This document shows positions 7,301 to 13,321 of a DNA stretch of 13,321 nucleotides, in pieces. Source of the DNA: CAZMFZ01 sp046152935 (GTDB lineage: Bacteria > Bacteroidota > Bacteroidia > Cytophagales > UBA9547); NCBI GenBank assembly GCA_046152935.1, contig JBJXGB010000181.1:1-13321 (forward strand), written 5' to 3'. Positions within the stretch are counted from its first letter, which is position 1. Each line of letters begins with the position of its first letter. A model generated the notes under the pieces. That model was given only the letters and a program-made list of their open reading frames with translations, ran no database searches and was not told the DNA's origin. The position numbers and the translations under genes were made by a program.

Positions 7301-10300
7301 AACGCCAATAACCAAAATGCTAATGATCTTAAAAACAACTATATACGACCAGTTTTGCCGCAAGCTATTTTTCCTGGTCGAGATCGAACACAACTGCAAC
7401 TAAACGAACCTATTTTTGATATTGCCTACTTTCCATCAGAAAGAGGTACATACAATTACAACCCAAATCTGTCTTCGGAAGGCAATTTGCCAAACCCTGA
7501 GAACAACTGGGGAGGTATCACCAGAGCAGTTAATAATTATGATACAGATTTCGACAACGCCAATTACCAATATTTAGAGTTTTGGATGATGGATCCGTTT
7601 TTAGGGGGAAATAATGGGAAAATTTTAGATGGAAAATTGAATAAAAACAATGAAACTGGCGGAAAAGTATTTTTCAATTTAGGTTCGATTTCAGAAGATG
7701 TGTTGAAAGATGGAAAGCAATCGTTTGAACAAGGTTTGCCTACCAATGGCCAAAAGCCTGGGCCTGAAGTAGATGCATCACCTTGGGGCTATGTTACCAA
7801 TCAGCCTTTTATTACCAATGCTTTTCAAAACGATCCTGGAGCCAGAGCCAACCAAGATGTTGGGCTCGATGGCTTGAAAGATGATGAAGAAAAATCGAGA
7901 TTTAAGACCTACGTAGATGAAGTAAGCCGCAGGGTAACAAATGAAGAGGAACGAAACAAAATAATTAACGATCCATCAAATGATAATTTTCAGTATTTTC
8001 TTGGTTCTCAGCAAGATGAATCTGGTAAGAAAATTCTAGAAAGATACAAAGCTTTCAATGGCTCCGATGGTAATTCCCCCGACAATTCATCCAATTCTTC
8101 TGGCTTCAATGCTTCTTCGTATTCTACGCCTGACAATGAAGACATTAACCAAAATAATACATTGAATGATTTGGAAGAATTTTTCCAATACGAATTAGAT
8201 TTGAAACCAGGCGGCTTGGCTGTGGGTAAAAACTTTATTGTCAATTCGGTAGATGAAGTTGTGCCAGAAAATGGAGAGACAATTACTTGGTATTTGGTAA
8301 GAATACCATTGAGAGAAGGCTTCACTAAATTTGGCAATATTCAAAATTTCAAATCTGTGCGTTTTTTACGTACTTATCTTACAGGTTGGAAAGAGCCAGT
8401 AGTACTTCGTATGGCACAGTTGCAATTGGTCGGCAGCCAATGGAGGCCATTTACAGGCGATTTATCAAACAAAGGCTTGAAAGAAGTAATCGAACCAAAC
8501 GACCAAGTATTTACCATCTCTACCGTAAATACAGAAGAAAATAGCCAAGGCAGCCCGACCAATCCAAATGTTAGTCCGTATGTAGTTCCGCCTGGTTATC
8601 AGCGAGATAACGATGTGAATTCCATCACCCCGCGCAGATTAAATGAACATTCGCTTCGATTGTGTGTCGATCAATTGCCAGACGAAGATGCCCGAGCTGT
8701 TTTCAAAAATATGGGTGGATTGAGCCTTATCAATTACAACAAAGTAAAAATGTTTGTACATGCCGAAGGCGACCCAAACGCAATAAAAGACAATGACCTC
8801 ACTGTTTTTATGCGTTTTGGATCTGATTTCACGGACAATTATTATGAAATTGAAATGCCTCTAAAACTTACAAATAATACTGGTGGCACTACTTACGATC
8901 CAAATGAAATATGGAAACAAGACAACTGGTTTGATATAGATTTGAATGAATTGTGGAATTTGAAATTGCAACGCGATGTGGAAACGGGCGATCTATTTTC
9001 TGTATACCCTGCTTTTATGAAAACCAATACCCGAAGGCTTTACATTCGGGGAAATCCATCTTATACAAATTTGCAGACCGTAATGATTGGTGTTCGCAAC
9101 CCAAAATCGATCGATAAACAGCCCAAAAGTGTGTGTATTTGGGTAAACGAATTGCGTGTAGAAGGCATAAAACAATCGGACGGATTTGCTGCCACTGCCC
9201 GAGCAAGCATAAAATTGGCCGATTTAGGAAATGTATCTGCTACCACAAAATACACTGGTGCTGGATTTGGTGGTTTAGAACAAAAAATATCACAGAGATT
9301 GCAAGAAAACACGCTCGAAATTGGAGTAAATGCAAATATTCAAGTGGAAAAATTGATTCCAAAAAACGAAAAAATTGGGCTCCGATTGCCCATGTATGCC
9401 AGCTACGACAATAAAAATATTTCGCCCAAATACGACCCAACCAATCCAGATGTGCCCACAGAACGTTCTGTGGCAAATAAAGAGTTGATAAACCCTGGAA
9501 GTGGGGCCGATTATGCTACTTTAATACAGGATAATACAACACGTAGAAGTATAAGTTTTAATAATATTTCAAAAGTAAAGACCAAGCCCAATGCAAAAAA
9601 ATACATATTTGATATAGAAAATATTTCATTGAGTGTTGGATACAGCGATGTGAGACGTAGCAATGTAAATATTCAAAACTACGACTCAAAAAATTACAAA
9701 GCAGGAGCTGGCTACAATTTTGCACCCAAAGCGATTGTTTTTGAGCCTTTCAAAAAGATGAAGGGAATAATGGCTTCAGATTATCTCAAATTAATCAAAG
9801 ACCTTAATATCAGTCCGTTGCCAAGTTCGATATCTGTCAGGGGCGATTTAGATCGAATCATCACCCAAACACAATATAGCAATGGCATTGTAAATGGGCG
9901 GCACGACACCATTGGTATTCCCGCTACTTTTGAAAAGCGGTTTTTGTTCAACAGAAACTATGCAGTTGGCTGGGGCATTACCAAAAGCATCCAATTTAAC
10001 TACAATGCCTCTGTAAATGCCATAGTCGATGAGCCGCCAGGCGGTTTTGAAGGCTATGCAGATAAGCAAATGAAAACAGATTCAATACTAAAGAACCTTC
10101 AAAATGGCGGTAGGATAAAGAATTTCAATCAAAAAGTTGGACTTAATTACAAGCTTCCGCTCGACAAATTTCCTGCAACCAATTGGTTGGCAGCCGATGC
10201 ACGGTATTCGGCAAGCTATACCTACACGGCTGGCCCTTATCGAAATCCAGATAAAGTGAATTTGGGTAATACGGTGCAAAACTCGAGAGATATTAACCTG

Positions 10301-11857
10301 AACGGCAGGGCAGATTTGGTAAAATTTTACAATAAAATAAAATTCTTGAGCACAATAAATTCTGATAAACCCAAACCTGCACCGCCCAAATTGCCCCCTG
10401 GCCAAAAGGACACATCAAAAGTAAAGCCGCCACCAGATTTGGCAGGTTTAAAAGGAGTTTTGCGATTTTTAATGCTGGTAAGATCGGTAAATATTACGTA
10501 TCAACGAACGAATGGCACTATTTTACCTGGCTATTTGGGAACACCCAAATATTTTGGATTGGATGAATCGCTCAATGGAGGCAATCTCAATGAAAGCTTC
10601 TTGCCTTTTATTTTGGGCGATCAGTCGTCATCAGTTTATAAAAATGAAAATTTTGCTAATACATATTTTTCAAGAAACCCTTTGATTACCGAGCGAATTA
10701 CCCAAAACCAGTCTGAAAACATCACTGGAAGGGCAAATTTAGAACCATTTAAAGATTTTAGAATTCAACTCGATGCCAAAATCACCAATACCGTTTCATA
10801 TCAAGAACGTTTTGCTCCTCAATTTGATACCATCAACGGAGACGCTGTTTTTTCCCAATTTGCAAGCCAAAACCCTTACAGAACAGGCACTTACAGCATA
10901 AGTTATCTTACGGTAGAATCGTTTTTTGAAGAGAATTTGGGCAAAAGTAGAACAAGTGCAGCTTTCTCTCAATTTGAAAACAACAGGCAGACTATCGTAG
11001 ATAGATTGAATAAAGAAAATCCAAATGTAAATGCAGCAAAATACGATACTAGCTCTCAAGATGCTTTGATACCCGCTTTTTTATCTGCCTACAGCAATAC
11101 ACCCGCCTCCAAAATTGGCTTGACATCTTTTCCAGCCATTCCGTTGCCCAATTGGCGAATCGATTATGCCGGTTTACCAAATTTATTTCCAGCAATCAAA
11201 GAAATTTTTCCATCGATAAGTATCACCCATGCCTATAGCAATACTTACAGTGTGAGCAGCTACAGTAGTTCCCTGCGTTACGGAGGCGATACCATCGGAA
11301 TTAATAAGTTCTACAGTCCCAGCTTACCAACGCAAGCCGATTCGGCAGGTATTTTTGTGCCAATCAATATTATCAACCAAGTATCAATTGTAGAAAGGTT
11401 TGCTCCACTTTTGGGCTTTAATTTCAAAACAAAAGGCAATATGAATTTTAGGATCGAATATACAGCCGATCGATTGCTCAATTTCACGCTTCAAAACAGA
11501 CAAATTACGGAAACCAGAAATGAGGGCTTCACCATTGGCTACGGATATACAAAAGCCAACTTAAAATTGCCAATAAAATGGCAAGGCAGAGAGGTGGTGT
11601 TGAAAAACGATGTCACATTTAGGGTCGATCTGAGCAGAAAAGAATCAACTACAATCCAACGAAGAATAGATGGCCCAGCGGTGATTACGCAAGGACAAAT
11701 CAACTTCAATATTCGCCCAAATATTGCTTACCAAGTGAACCAAAGGCTTACTACGCAATTTTATTTTGAATATACATTAGTGCAACCCAAAATTTCTACC
11801 TCATTTACCCGAACAGTCTTTGCCTTTGGCATTCAAATAAGGTATAGTCTTTCGTAA
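4376..11857 (+). CDS. sprA: SprA/Sov, T9SS outer-membrane translocon
   Basis: SprA (Sov in Porphyromonas) is the very large outer-membrane beta-barrel pore through which T9SS cargo leaves the cell; in gliding species it is also needed for adhesin export and motility. The 2493 residues fit the family (about 2300-2500). An N-terminal signal peptide (hydrophobic core about 10-26, likely cleavage after FA) is followed by the conserved early segment INPNLDRIFGGNYIDVKLNG (near 168-187) and QQIAMNAQAKIGERLKITIN. Later come FFIDDFEST (near 913) and a C-terminus of alternating barrel strands ending FGIQIRYSLS. Low-complexity insertions, presumably loops, lie near 621-664 (Asn/Thr/Gln-rich), 1227-1262 (Ser/Asn/Asp-rich) and 1998-2026 (Pro/Lys-rich). 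The start is TTG: an in-frame TAG sits at 4373-4375 and the first in-frame ATG is codon 124, beyond the signal peptide. TTG 4382 is an alternative start. The gene sits between ruvA and hslV in a tight run. Confidence 0.96.
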   Translation: MGLRHQNKSILIFTGTLFSLVSWLTFAKPNPHFRSFPTKSDYFLADSADEDTLDKIKYKPSRKPTYKEKEQYEDYLKNKERKRSPLTLDRPKGVKTEVELDPSGQYYNVNEKLGDVDFKPGTIMTFDQYKRFQNKQAAKNYYRQKSKESDDKAAAKKDKPRALIPRIYINPNLDRIFGGNYIDVKLNGSVLLDFGYRIQVTNNPAIAVNQRSIGGFFFDQQIAMNAQAKIGERLKITINQDTKSQFDFDNNVKIEYTALETDIIQKVEAGNVSMPLNTSLIQGAQNLFGVKATLKFGRLQVTAIAAQQRGRGQETKLQGGAQGRDFSVRADNYEDNRHYFLGQFFRNNYEKSLENMPQITSGVNVTRVEVWITNRNNTTDNLRNAVGFMDLGEYSPFNKTSIIPFRHVPTSNESNSLFNELIKVAGDSTNSFAGLRRADNTAFELEGASFGLKNGDDFEVMRNCRRLKDTEFKFNPQLGYISLNTAVGRDDIVSVAFEYSYLGKVYKVGELTEDYSKLDAKQTIFVKLLRPSTIRTDVPMWDLQMKNIYSLQASNISRENFQLRVVYRDDRTQLNTPVLKNEPKSLIDGKPLIQILGLDRLNMSNDPQPDGNFDFVESSLANPIQPNLTPGQNANQTGATNTNDPTQNQNGQTNTTQSFLNQNRITAITIDPAAGRVIFPVLEPFGKTLKQGFQEDSLNRPELINKYVYNELYRRTKADALQLSNKNKFFIIGRYQATASDEIPISGFAGGGIADSKFVKVTSGGLLLTENVQYIVQPNGTVKIIDPSLLLPGKDISVRYEQADLFQVRSKFFTGARLDYVLNKDVAFGATLLNLNERPLISRVAIGDEPVNNTVWGFDGTYKSDSRLITNILDKLPFYSTKEKSTVQISGEFAQLIPGAPQLVTKDGQPTFFIDDFESTQLPFRLDNTPWLNWRLAATPPNFEGAEYPSNPLALGYKRAKIAWYAVDQSFYRGDNANNQNANDLKNNYIRPVLPQAIFPGRDRTQLQLNEPIFDIAYFPSERGTYNYNPNLSSEGNLPNPENNWGGITRAVNNYDTDFDNANYQYLEFWMMDPFLGGNNGKILDGKLNKNNETGGKVFFNLGSISEDVLKDGKQSFEQGLPTNGQKPGPEVDASPWGYVTNQPFITNAFQNDPGARANQDVGLDGLKDDEEKSRFKTYVDEVSRRVTNEEERNKIINDPSNDNFQYFLGSQQDESGKKILERYKAFNGSDGNSPDNSSNSSGFNASSYSTPDNEDINQNNTLNDLEEFFQYELDLKPGGLAVGKNFIVNSVDEVVPENGETITWYLVRIPLREGFTKFGNIQNFKSVRFLRTYLTGWKEPVVLRMAQLQLVGSQWRPFTGDLSNKGLKEVIEPNDQVFTISTVNTEENSQGSPTNPNVSPYVVPPGYQRDNDVNSITPRRLNEHSLRLCVDQLPDEDARAVFKNMGGLSLINYNKVKMFVHAEGDPNAIKDNDLTVFMRFGSDFTDNYYEIEMPLKLTNNTGGTTYDPNEIWKQDNWFDIDLNELWNLKLQRDVETGDLFSVYPAFMKTNTRRLYIRGNPSYTNLQTVMIGVRNPKSIDKQPKSVCIWVNELRVEGIKQSDGFAATARASIKLADLGNVSATTKYTGAGFGGLEQKISQRLQENTLEIGVNANIQVEKLIPKNEKIGLRLPMYASYDNKNISPKYDPTNPDVPTERSVANKELINPGSGADYATLIQDNTTRRSISFNNISKVKTKPNAKKYIFDIENISLSVGYSDVRRSNVNIQNYDSKNYKAGAGYNFAPKAIVFEPFKKMKGIMASDYLKLIKDLNISPLPSSISVRGDLDRIITQTQYSNGIVNGRHDTIGIPATFEKRFLFNRNYAVGWGITKSIQFNYNASVNAIVDEPPGGFEGYADKQMKTDSILKNLQNGGRIKNFNQKVGLNYKLPLDKFPATNWLAADARYSASYTYTAGPYRNPDKVNLGNTVQNSRDINLNGRADLVKFYNKIKFLSTINSDKPKPAPPKLPPGQKDTSKVKPPPDLAGLKGVLRFLMLVRSVNITYQRTNGTILPGYLGTPKYFGLDESLNGGNLNESFLPFILGDQSSSVYKNENFANTYFSRNPLITERITQNQSENITGRANLEPFKDFRIQLDAKITNTVSYQERFAPQFDTINGDAVFSQFASQNPYRTGTYSISYLTVESFFEENLGKSRTSAAFSQFENNRQTIVDRLNKENPNVNAAKYDTSSQDALIPAFLSAYSNTPASKIGLTSFPAIPLPNWRIDYAGLPNLFPAIKEIFPSISITHAYSNTYSVSSYSSSLRYGGDTIGINKFYSPSLPTQADSAGIFVPINIINQVSIVERFAPLLGFNFKTKGNMNFRIEYTADRLLNFTLQNRQITETRNEGFTIGYGYTKANLKLPIKWQGREVVLKNDVTFRVDLSRKESTTIQRRIDGPAVITQGQINFNIRPNIAYQVNQRLTTQFYFEYTLVQPKISTSFTRTVFAFGIQIRYSLS

Positions 11858-11881
11858 TGATAATTAAAATTGTAAAAACAA

Positions 11882-12415
11882 ATGAAAATACATTCTACAA
11901 CTGTGCTTGGCGTACTTCATAATGGGCAAATGGCTCTTGGAGCAGACGGACAAGCAACAATGGGCAATACCGTAGCCAAAAGCAACGTAAATAAAATACG
12001 CAAGCTAAACGATGGCAAAATAATAACGGGCTTTGCAGGCTCAACTGCCGATGCTTTTACGCTTTTGGAGCGGTTTGAAGAAAAACTTTCAGCTTATGGC
12101 GGAAATTTAAAACGATCTGCTATCGAATTGGCAAAAGATTGGCGTACAGATCGCTATTTGCGCAAACTCGAAGCCATGCTGATTGCGGCCAGCAAAGATG
12201 AAATATTGATAATTTCTGGTACTGGAGATGTAATAGAACCAGAAAACCAAATTGCCGCCATTGGTTCGGGTAGCAATTATGCACTTTCGGCTGCTTTGGC
12301 TCTAAAGAAACATGCCCCACACCTTACAGCCAAAGAAATGGTACAAGAAGGATTGGGCATCGCTGGCGATATTTGCATTTTCACCAACCACAATTTTGTA
12401 ATCGAGAGTTTGTAG
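11882..12415 (+). CDS. hslV: HslV, peptidase subunit of the HslUV (ClpYQ) protease
   Basis: HslV forms a proteasome-like double hexamer that degrades proteins unfolded and fed in by the HslU ATPase in the cytoplasm. The 177 residues match the family. Conserved blocks are ADGQATMGNT (19-28), AGSTADAFTL, AKDWRTDRYLRKLEAML, AAIGSGSNYAL and IAGDICIFTNH. The catalytic N-terminal Thr of other HslV proteins (E. coli MTTIV) aligns with Thr6 of MKIHSTTVLGV, so five residues would have to be removed, or the enzyme works with an extended N-terminus as reported for the Bacillus ClpQ/CodW type. The gene starts 24 bases after the sprA stop with no terminator between, suggesting co-transcription. hslU does not follow; the next gene is a transposase, so hslU must lie elsewhere. 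The identification is firm. Confidence 0.96.
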   Translation: MKIHSTTVLGVLHNGQMALGADGQATMGNTVAKSNVNKIRKLNDGKIITGFAGSTADAFTLLERFEEKLSAYGGNLKRSAIELAKDWRTDRYLRKLEAMLIAASKDEILIISGTGDVIEPENQIAAIGSGSNYALSAALALKKHAPHLTAKEMVQEGLGIAGDICIFTNHNFVIESL

Positions 12416-12450
12416 CTAAGGTTTCGTGCTGTTTTTATTTTTGTCTGAAT

Positions 12451-12485
12451 TGTGATTCTTAGGATTTTGGGATTTTCGAGATTAG
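12451..12485. repeat. Short GATT-periodic intergenic sequence
   Basis: GATT recurs at 12454, 12463, 12471 and 12480, a spacing of 8-9 bases, with partial units GGATTTTG and GGATTTTC. It lies between hslV and the transposase repeat. Similar GGATTT-rich stretches are, from memory, common between genes in Bacteroidota, but only one array is present here. It could be a remnant of a dispersed repeat or chance. Confidence 0.35.
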
Positions 12486-12516
12486 TACGGAACTGTATGT
12501 CAATACTTCAGAAAAA

Positions 12517-12562
12517 TCGGGCTGTTCGACAAGTTAGCGCAGCGATTGTCGAACTACAGATA
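12517..12562 (+). repeat. REP-like hairpin repeat, left copy (46-base inverted repeat)
   Basis: This 46-base block is the exact reverse complement of 13150-13195. Inside it, GTTCGACAA (12524-12532) pairs perfectly with TTGTCGAAC (12546-12554) across a 13-base loop containing GCGCAGCG. Single-stranded hairpins of this kind are what RAYT proteins bind and cut. It lies 40 bases before the transposase ATG. Confidence 0.9.
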
Positions 12563-12565
12563 GAA

Positions 12566-12579
12566 GGGATTTAAATCCC
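12566..12579. repeat. 14-base perfect palindrome in the transposase leader
   Basis: GGGATTTAAATCCC is a full palindrome located between the left REP-like repeat and the transposase start. It may be part of the repeat complex or an operator-like site; the sequence alone does not decide. Confidence 0.6.
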
Positions 12580-12602
12580 AGTTTGAAATTTTATATTTTC
12601 CT

Positions 12603-13130
12603 ATGGCCCTAAGTTATAGTATTACCAATCAAGAAGGTGTTTATTTTATTACTTGTACTGTACATCAATGGGTAGATGTGTTCACAAGAAGTATTTATGT
12701 TGATGTTTTGCTAGATAGTTTGAGATTTTGCCAAAAAGAAAAAGGGTTAGAAATTTATGCATGGGTGGTAATGACAAACCATATTCATTTGATAATCAGT
12801 AGTAAAAATGGCAAACTGAGCGACACAATTCGTGATTTTAAAAAATTCACCGCATCAAAGATTGTAAAGGCCATTTCAGAAAATGAAAAAGAAAGTAGAA
12901 AAAGTTGGTTATTATGGTTGCTAAAGAAAGATGGTCATGTTTGGTTTTGGAAAGAGGGTTATCATGGAGAGGAAATTTTTACGAGAGAATTTTATGATAG
13001 CAAATTAAATTATATACATTCCAATCCTGTAAGAGCAGGAATTGTAGAAAAGGAGGAAGAATATCTTTATAGTAGTTGCGGACAGATATATGGGACGAGG
13101 AAAGGAATATTGGAACTATCTGAATATTAA
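12603..13130 (+). CDS. REP-associated tyrosine transposase (RAYT, Y1/HUH family)
   Basis: The 175-residue protein has the single-domain layout of the TnpA_REP/IS200-like family. The divalent-metal HUH motif is NHIHLII (His60, His62). The catalytic tyrosine is Tyr137 in NYIHSNPVRAGIV, a hallmark of RAYTs. The N-terminal ITNQEGVYFIT and WVDVFTR also match the family. Such enzymes nick single-stranded DNA at REP hairpins and join to the 5' end through tyrosine. All key residues are intact and the length is complete, so the enzyme may be active. ATG 12603 follows an AT-rich leader and gives the usual family N-terminus. The gene lies 187 bases after hslV, in the same orientation, and is flanked by inverted hairpin repeats. 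A related, apparently damaged gene begins at 13198. It looks horizontally mobile compared with the core genes upstream. Confidence 0.93.
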   Translation: MALSYSITNQEGVYFITCTVHQWVDVFTRSIYVDVLLDSLRFCQKEKGLEIYAWVVMTNHIHLIISSKNGKLSDTIRDFKKFTASKIVKAISENEKESRKSWLLWLLKKDGHVWFWKEGYHGEEIFTREFYDSKLNYIHSNPVRAGIVEKEEEYLYSSCGQIYGTRKGILELSEY

Positions 13131-13131
13131 G

Positions 13132-13150
13132 CCGATAAAATATCGGTTTT
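13132..13150 (+). terminator. Small hairpin with T-run after the transposase gene
   Basis: CCGATA (13132-13137) and TATCGG (13141-13146) form a 6-bp stem with an AAA loop, followed by TTTT (13147-13150). It begins one base after the transposase stop codon. It fits a weak intrinsic terminator, but its CCGAT/ATCGG core also resembles the palindrome at 13256-13271, so it may instead belong to the repeat family. Confidence 0.45.
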
Positions 13151-13195
13151 ATCTGTAGTTCGACAATCGCTGCGCTAACTTGTCGAACAGCCCGA
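13150..13195 (-). repeat. REP-like hairpin repeat, right copy (46-base inverted repeat)
   Basis: Exact reverse complement of 12517-12562 over all 46 bases. The 9-bp stem is GTTCGACAA 13158-13166 with TTGTCGAAC 13180-13188 around a 13-base loop. It ends two bases before the ATG of the second RAYT gene at 13198, so it sits directly on that gene's translation start region. The lack of any difference between the two copies suggests recent duplication or ongoing gene conversion. Confidence 0.9.
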
Positions 13196-13197
13196 AT

Positions 13198-13321
13198 ATG
13201 AGTGAAGGAGGCTACAAAATTAGGAACAAAGAAGCGGTTCATTTTATAACATTTGTCCCGATACATCGGGATAGAATGGGTGGATGTATTTACAAGAAAG
13301 GAATACAGAGATATATAATGC
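13198..13321 (+). pseudogene. 5' part of a second RAYT-type transposase, probably frameshifted
   Basis: From ATG 13198 the frame reads MSEGGYKIRNKEAVHFITF, which aligns with residues 5-18 of the first transposase (YSITNQEGVYFITC). After that the match moves to the +1 frame: GAA at 13274 starts EWVDVFTRKEYRDI, the counterpart of QWVDVFTRSIYVDV in the intact gene. The shift coincides with a 16-base palindrome (13256-13271). The +1 frame then meets TAA at 13316-13318, while the original frame stays open to the window edge. The gene is cut by the window end. It is either a decaying copy or one in which two small indels offset each other; the rest of the gene is needed to tell. Confidence 0.6.
13256..13271. 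repeat. 16-base palindrome within the second transposase gene
   Basis: TCCCGAT (13256-13262) and ATCGGGA (13265-13271) are exact complements with AC between them. The site lies where the protein-level match to the intact transposase changes frame, consistent with insertion or rearrangement at this point. Its CCGAT/ATCGG core is shared with the hairpin at 13132-13146. Confidence 0.7.

Larger units (their letters stand above)
12517..13195 (+). mobile_element. RAYT unit: transposase gene framed by inverted REP-like hairpins
   Basis: The unit consists of two perfect inverted 46-base hairpin repeats with one RAYT gene between them. Just inside each repeat is a further small palindrome: GGGATTTAAATCCC (12566-12579) on the left and CCGATA-AAA-TATCGG (13132-13146) on the right. 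HUH/Y1 elements move without long target duplications, and none was recognised at the edges. Whether the whole unit moves or the gene only spreads its repeats cannot be told from one locus. Confidence 0.7.

Noticed and set aside
12416..12445. T-rich stretch after hslV as a terminator
   Set aside because: Only a three-base stem can be drawn before the T-runs; no credible hairpin, so operon termination is not assigned here.
12979..13266. A 95-codon minus-strand frame over the transposase end and right repeat
   Set aside because: It runs through the transposase gene and the hairpin repeat on the opposite strand and resembles no protein; shadow frame.
12517..13271. CRISPR array
   Set aside because: The repeats are inverted, few and irregularly spaced around a transposase gene; there are no direct repeats with spacers.

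Overview
The window looks like a chromosomal segment of a Bacteroidota (Bacteroidetes) bacterium; the exact class cannot be fixed from this piece. Three signs agree. It carries sprA/sov, the giant outer-membrane translocon of the type IX secretion system (T9SS), which is confined to this phylum. It carries a small protein that ends in a T9SS type A sorting domain. Several promoters follow the Bacteroidota pattern (TTTG at -33, TAnnTTTG at -7), and the genes lack Shine-Dalgarno sequences. The sequence is moderately AT-rich by eye.

Layout. Positions 1-1787 (minus) hold most of uvrB, cut by the window edge so that its C-terminus is missing. Positions 1932-2312 (plus) encode a small retropepsin-like aspartic protease. 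A shared hairpin terminator follows, then a complete tRNA-Asn transcription unit on the minus strand (promoter, tRNA, terminator). Positions 2595-3176 (plus) encode a small four-helix membrane protein of unknown function. On the minus strand, 3234-3611 encodes a secreted mini-protein made almost entirely of a T9SS sorting domain; its promoter sits directly on the start codon. A plus-strand run of three closely packed genes then fills most of the window: ruvA (3764-4363), sprA (4376-11857, 2493 codons) and hslV (11882-12415). They are spaced 12 and 24 bases apart with no visible terminator between them, so they are probably one operon.

The right end (about 12440-13321) is a mobile-element region. 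A complete REP-associated tyrosine transposase (RAYT, HUH/Y1 family) is bracketed by two perfect 46-base inverted copies of a hairpin-forming repeat. The start of a second, divergent RAYT follows immediately. That second gene has a 16-base palindrome in its early coding region and appears frameshifted there.

How the genes fit together. uvrB and ruvA are core DNA-repair and recombination genes, hslV is the peptidase half of the HslUV protease, and sprA is the T9SS outer-membrane pore. The sorting-domain mini-protein would be a substrate of the same pore. No wholly new system is evident. The items most worth a second look are the RAYT and hairpin array, the near-naked sorting-domain protein beside sprA, and the forced non-ATG start of sprA.
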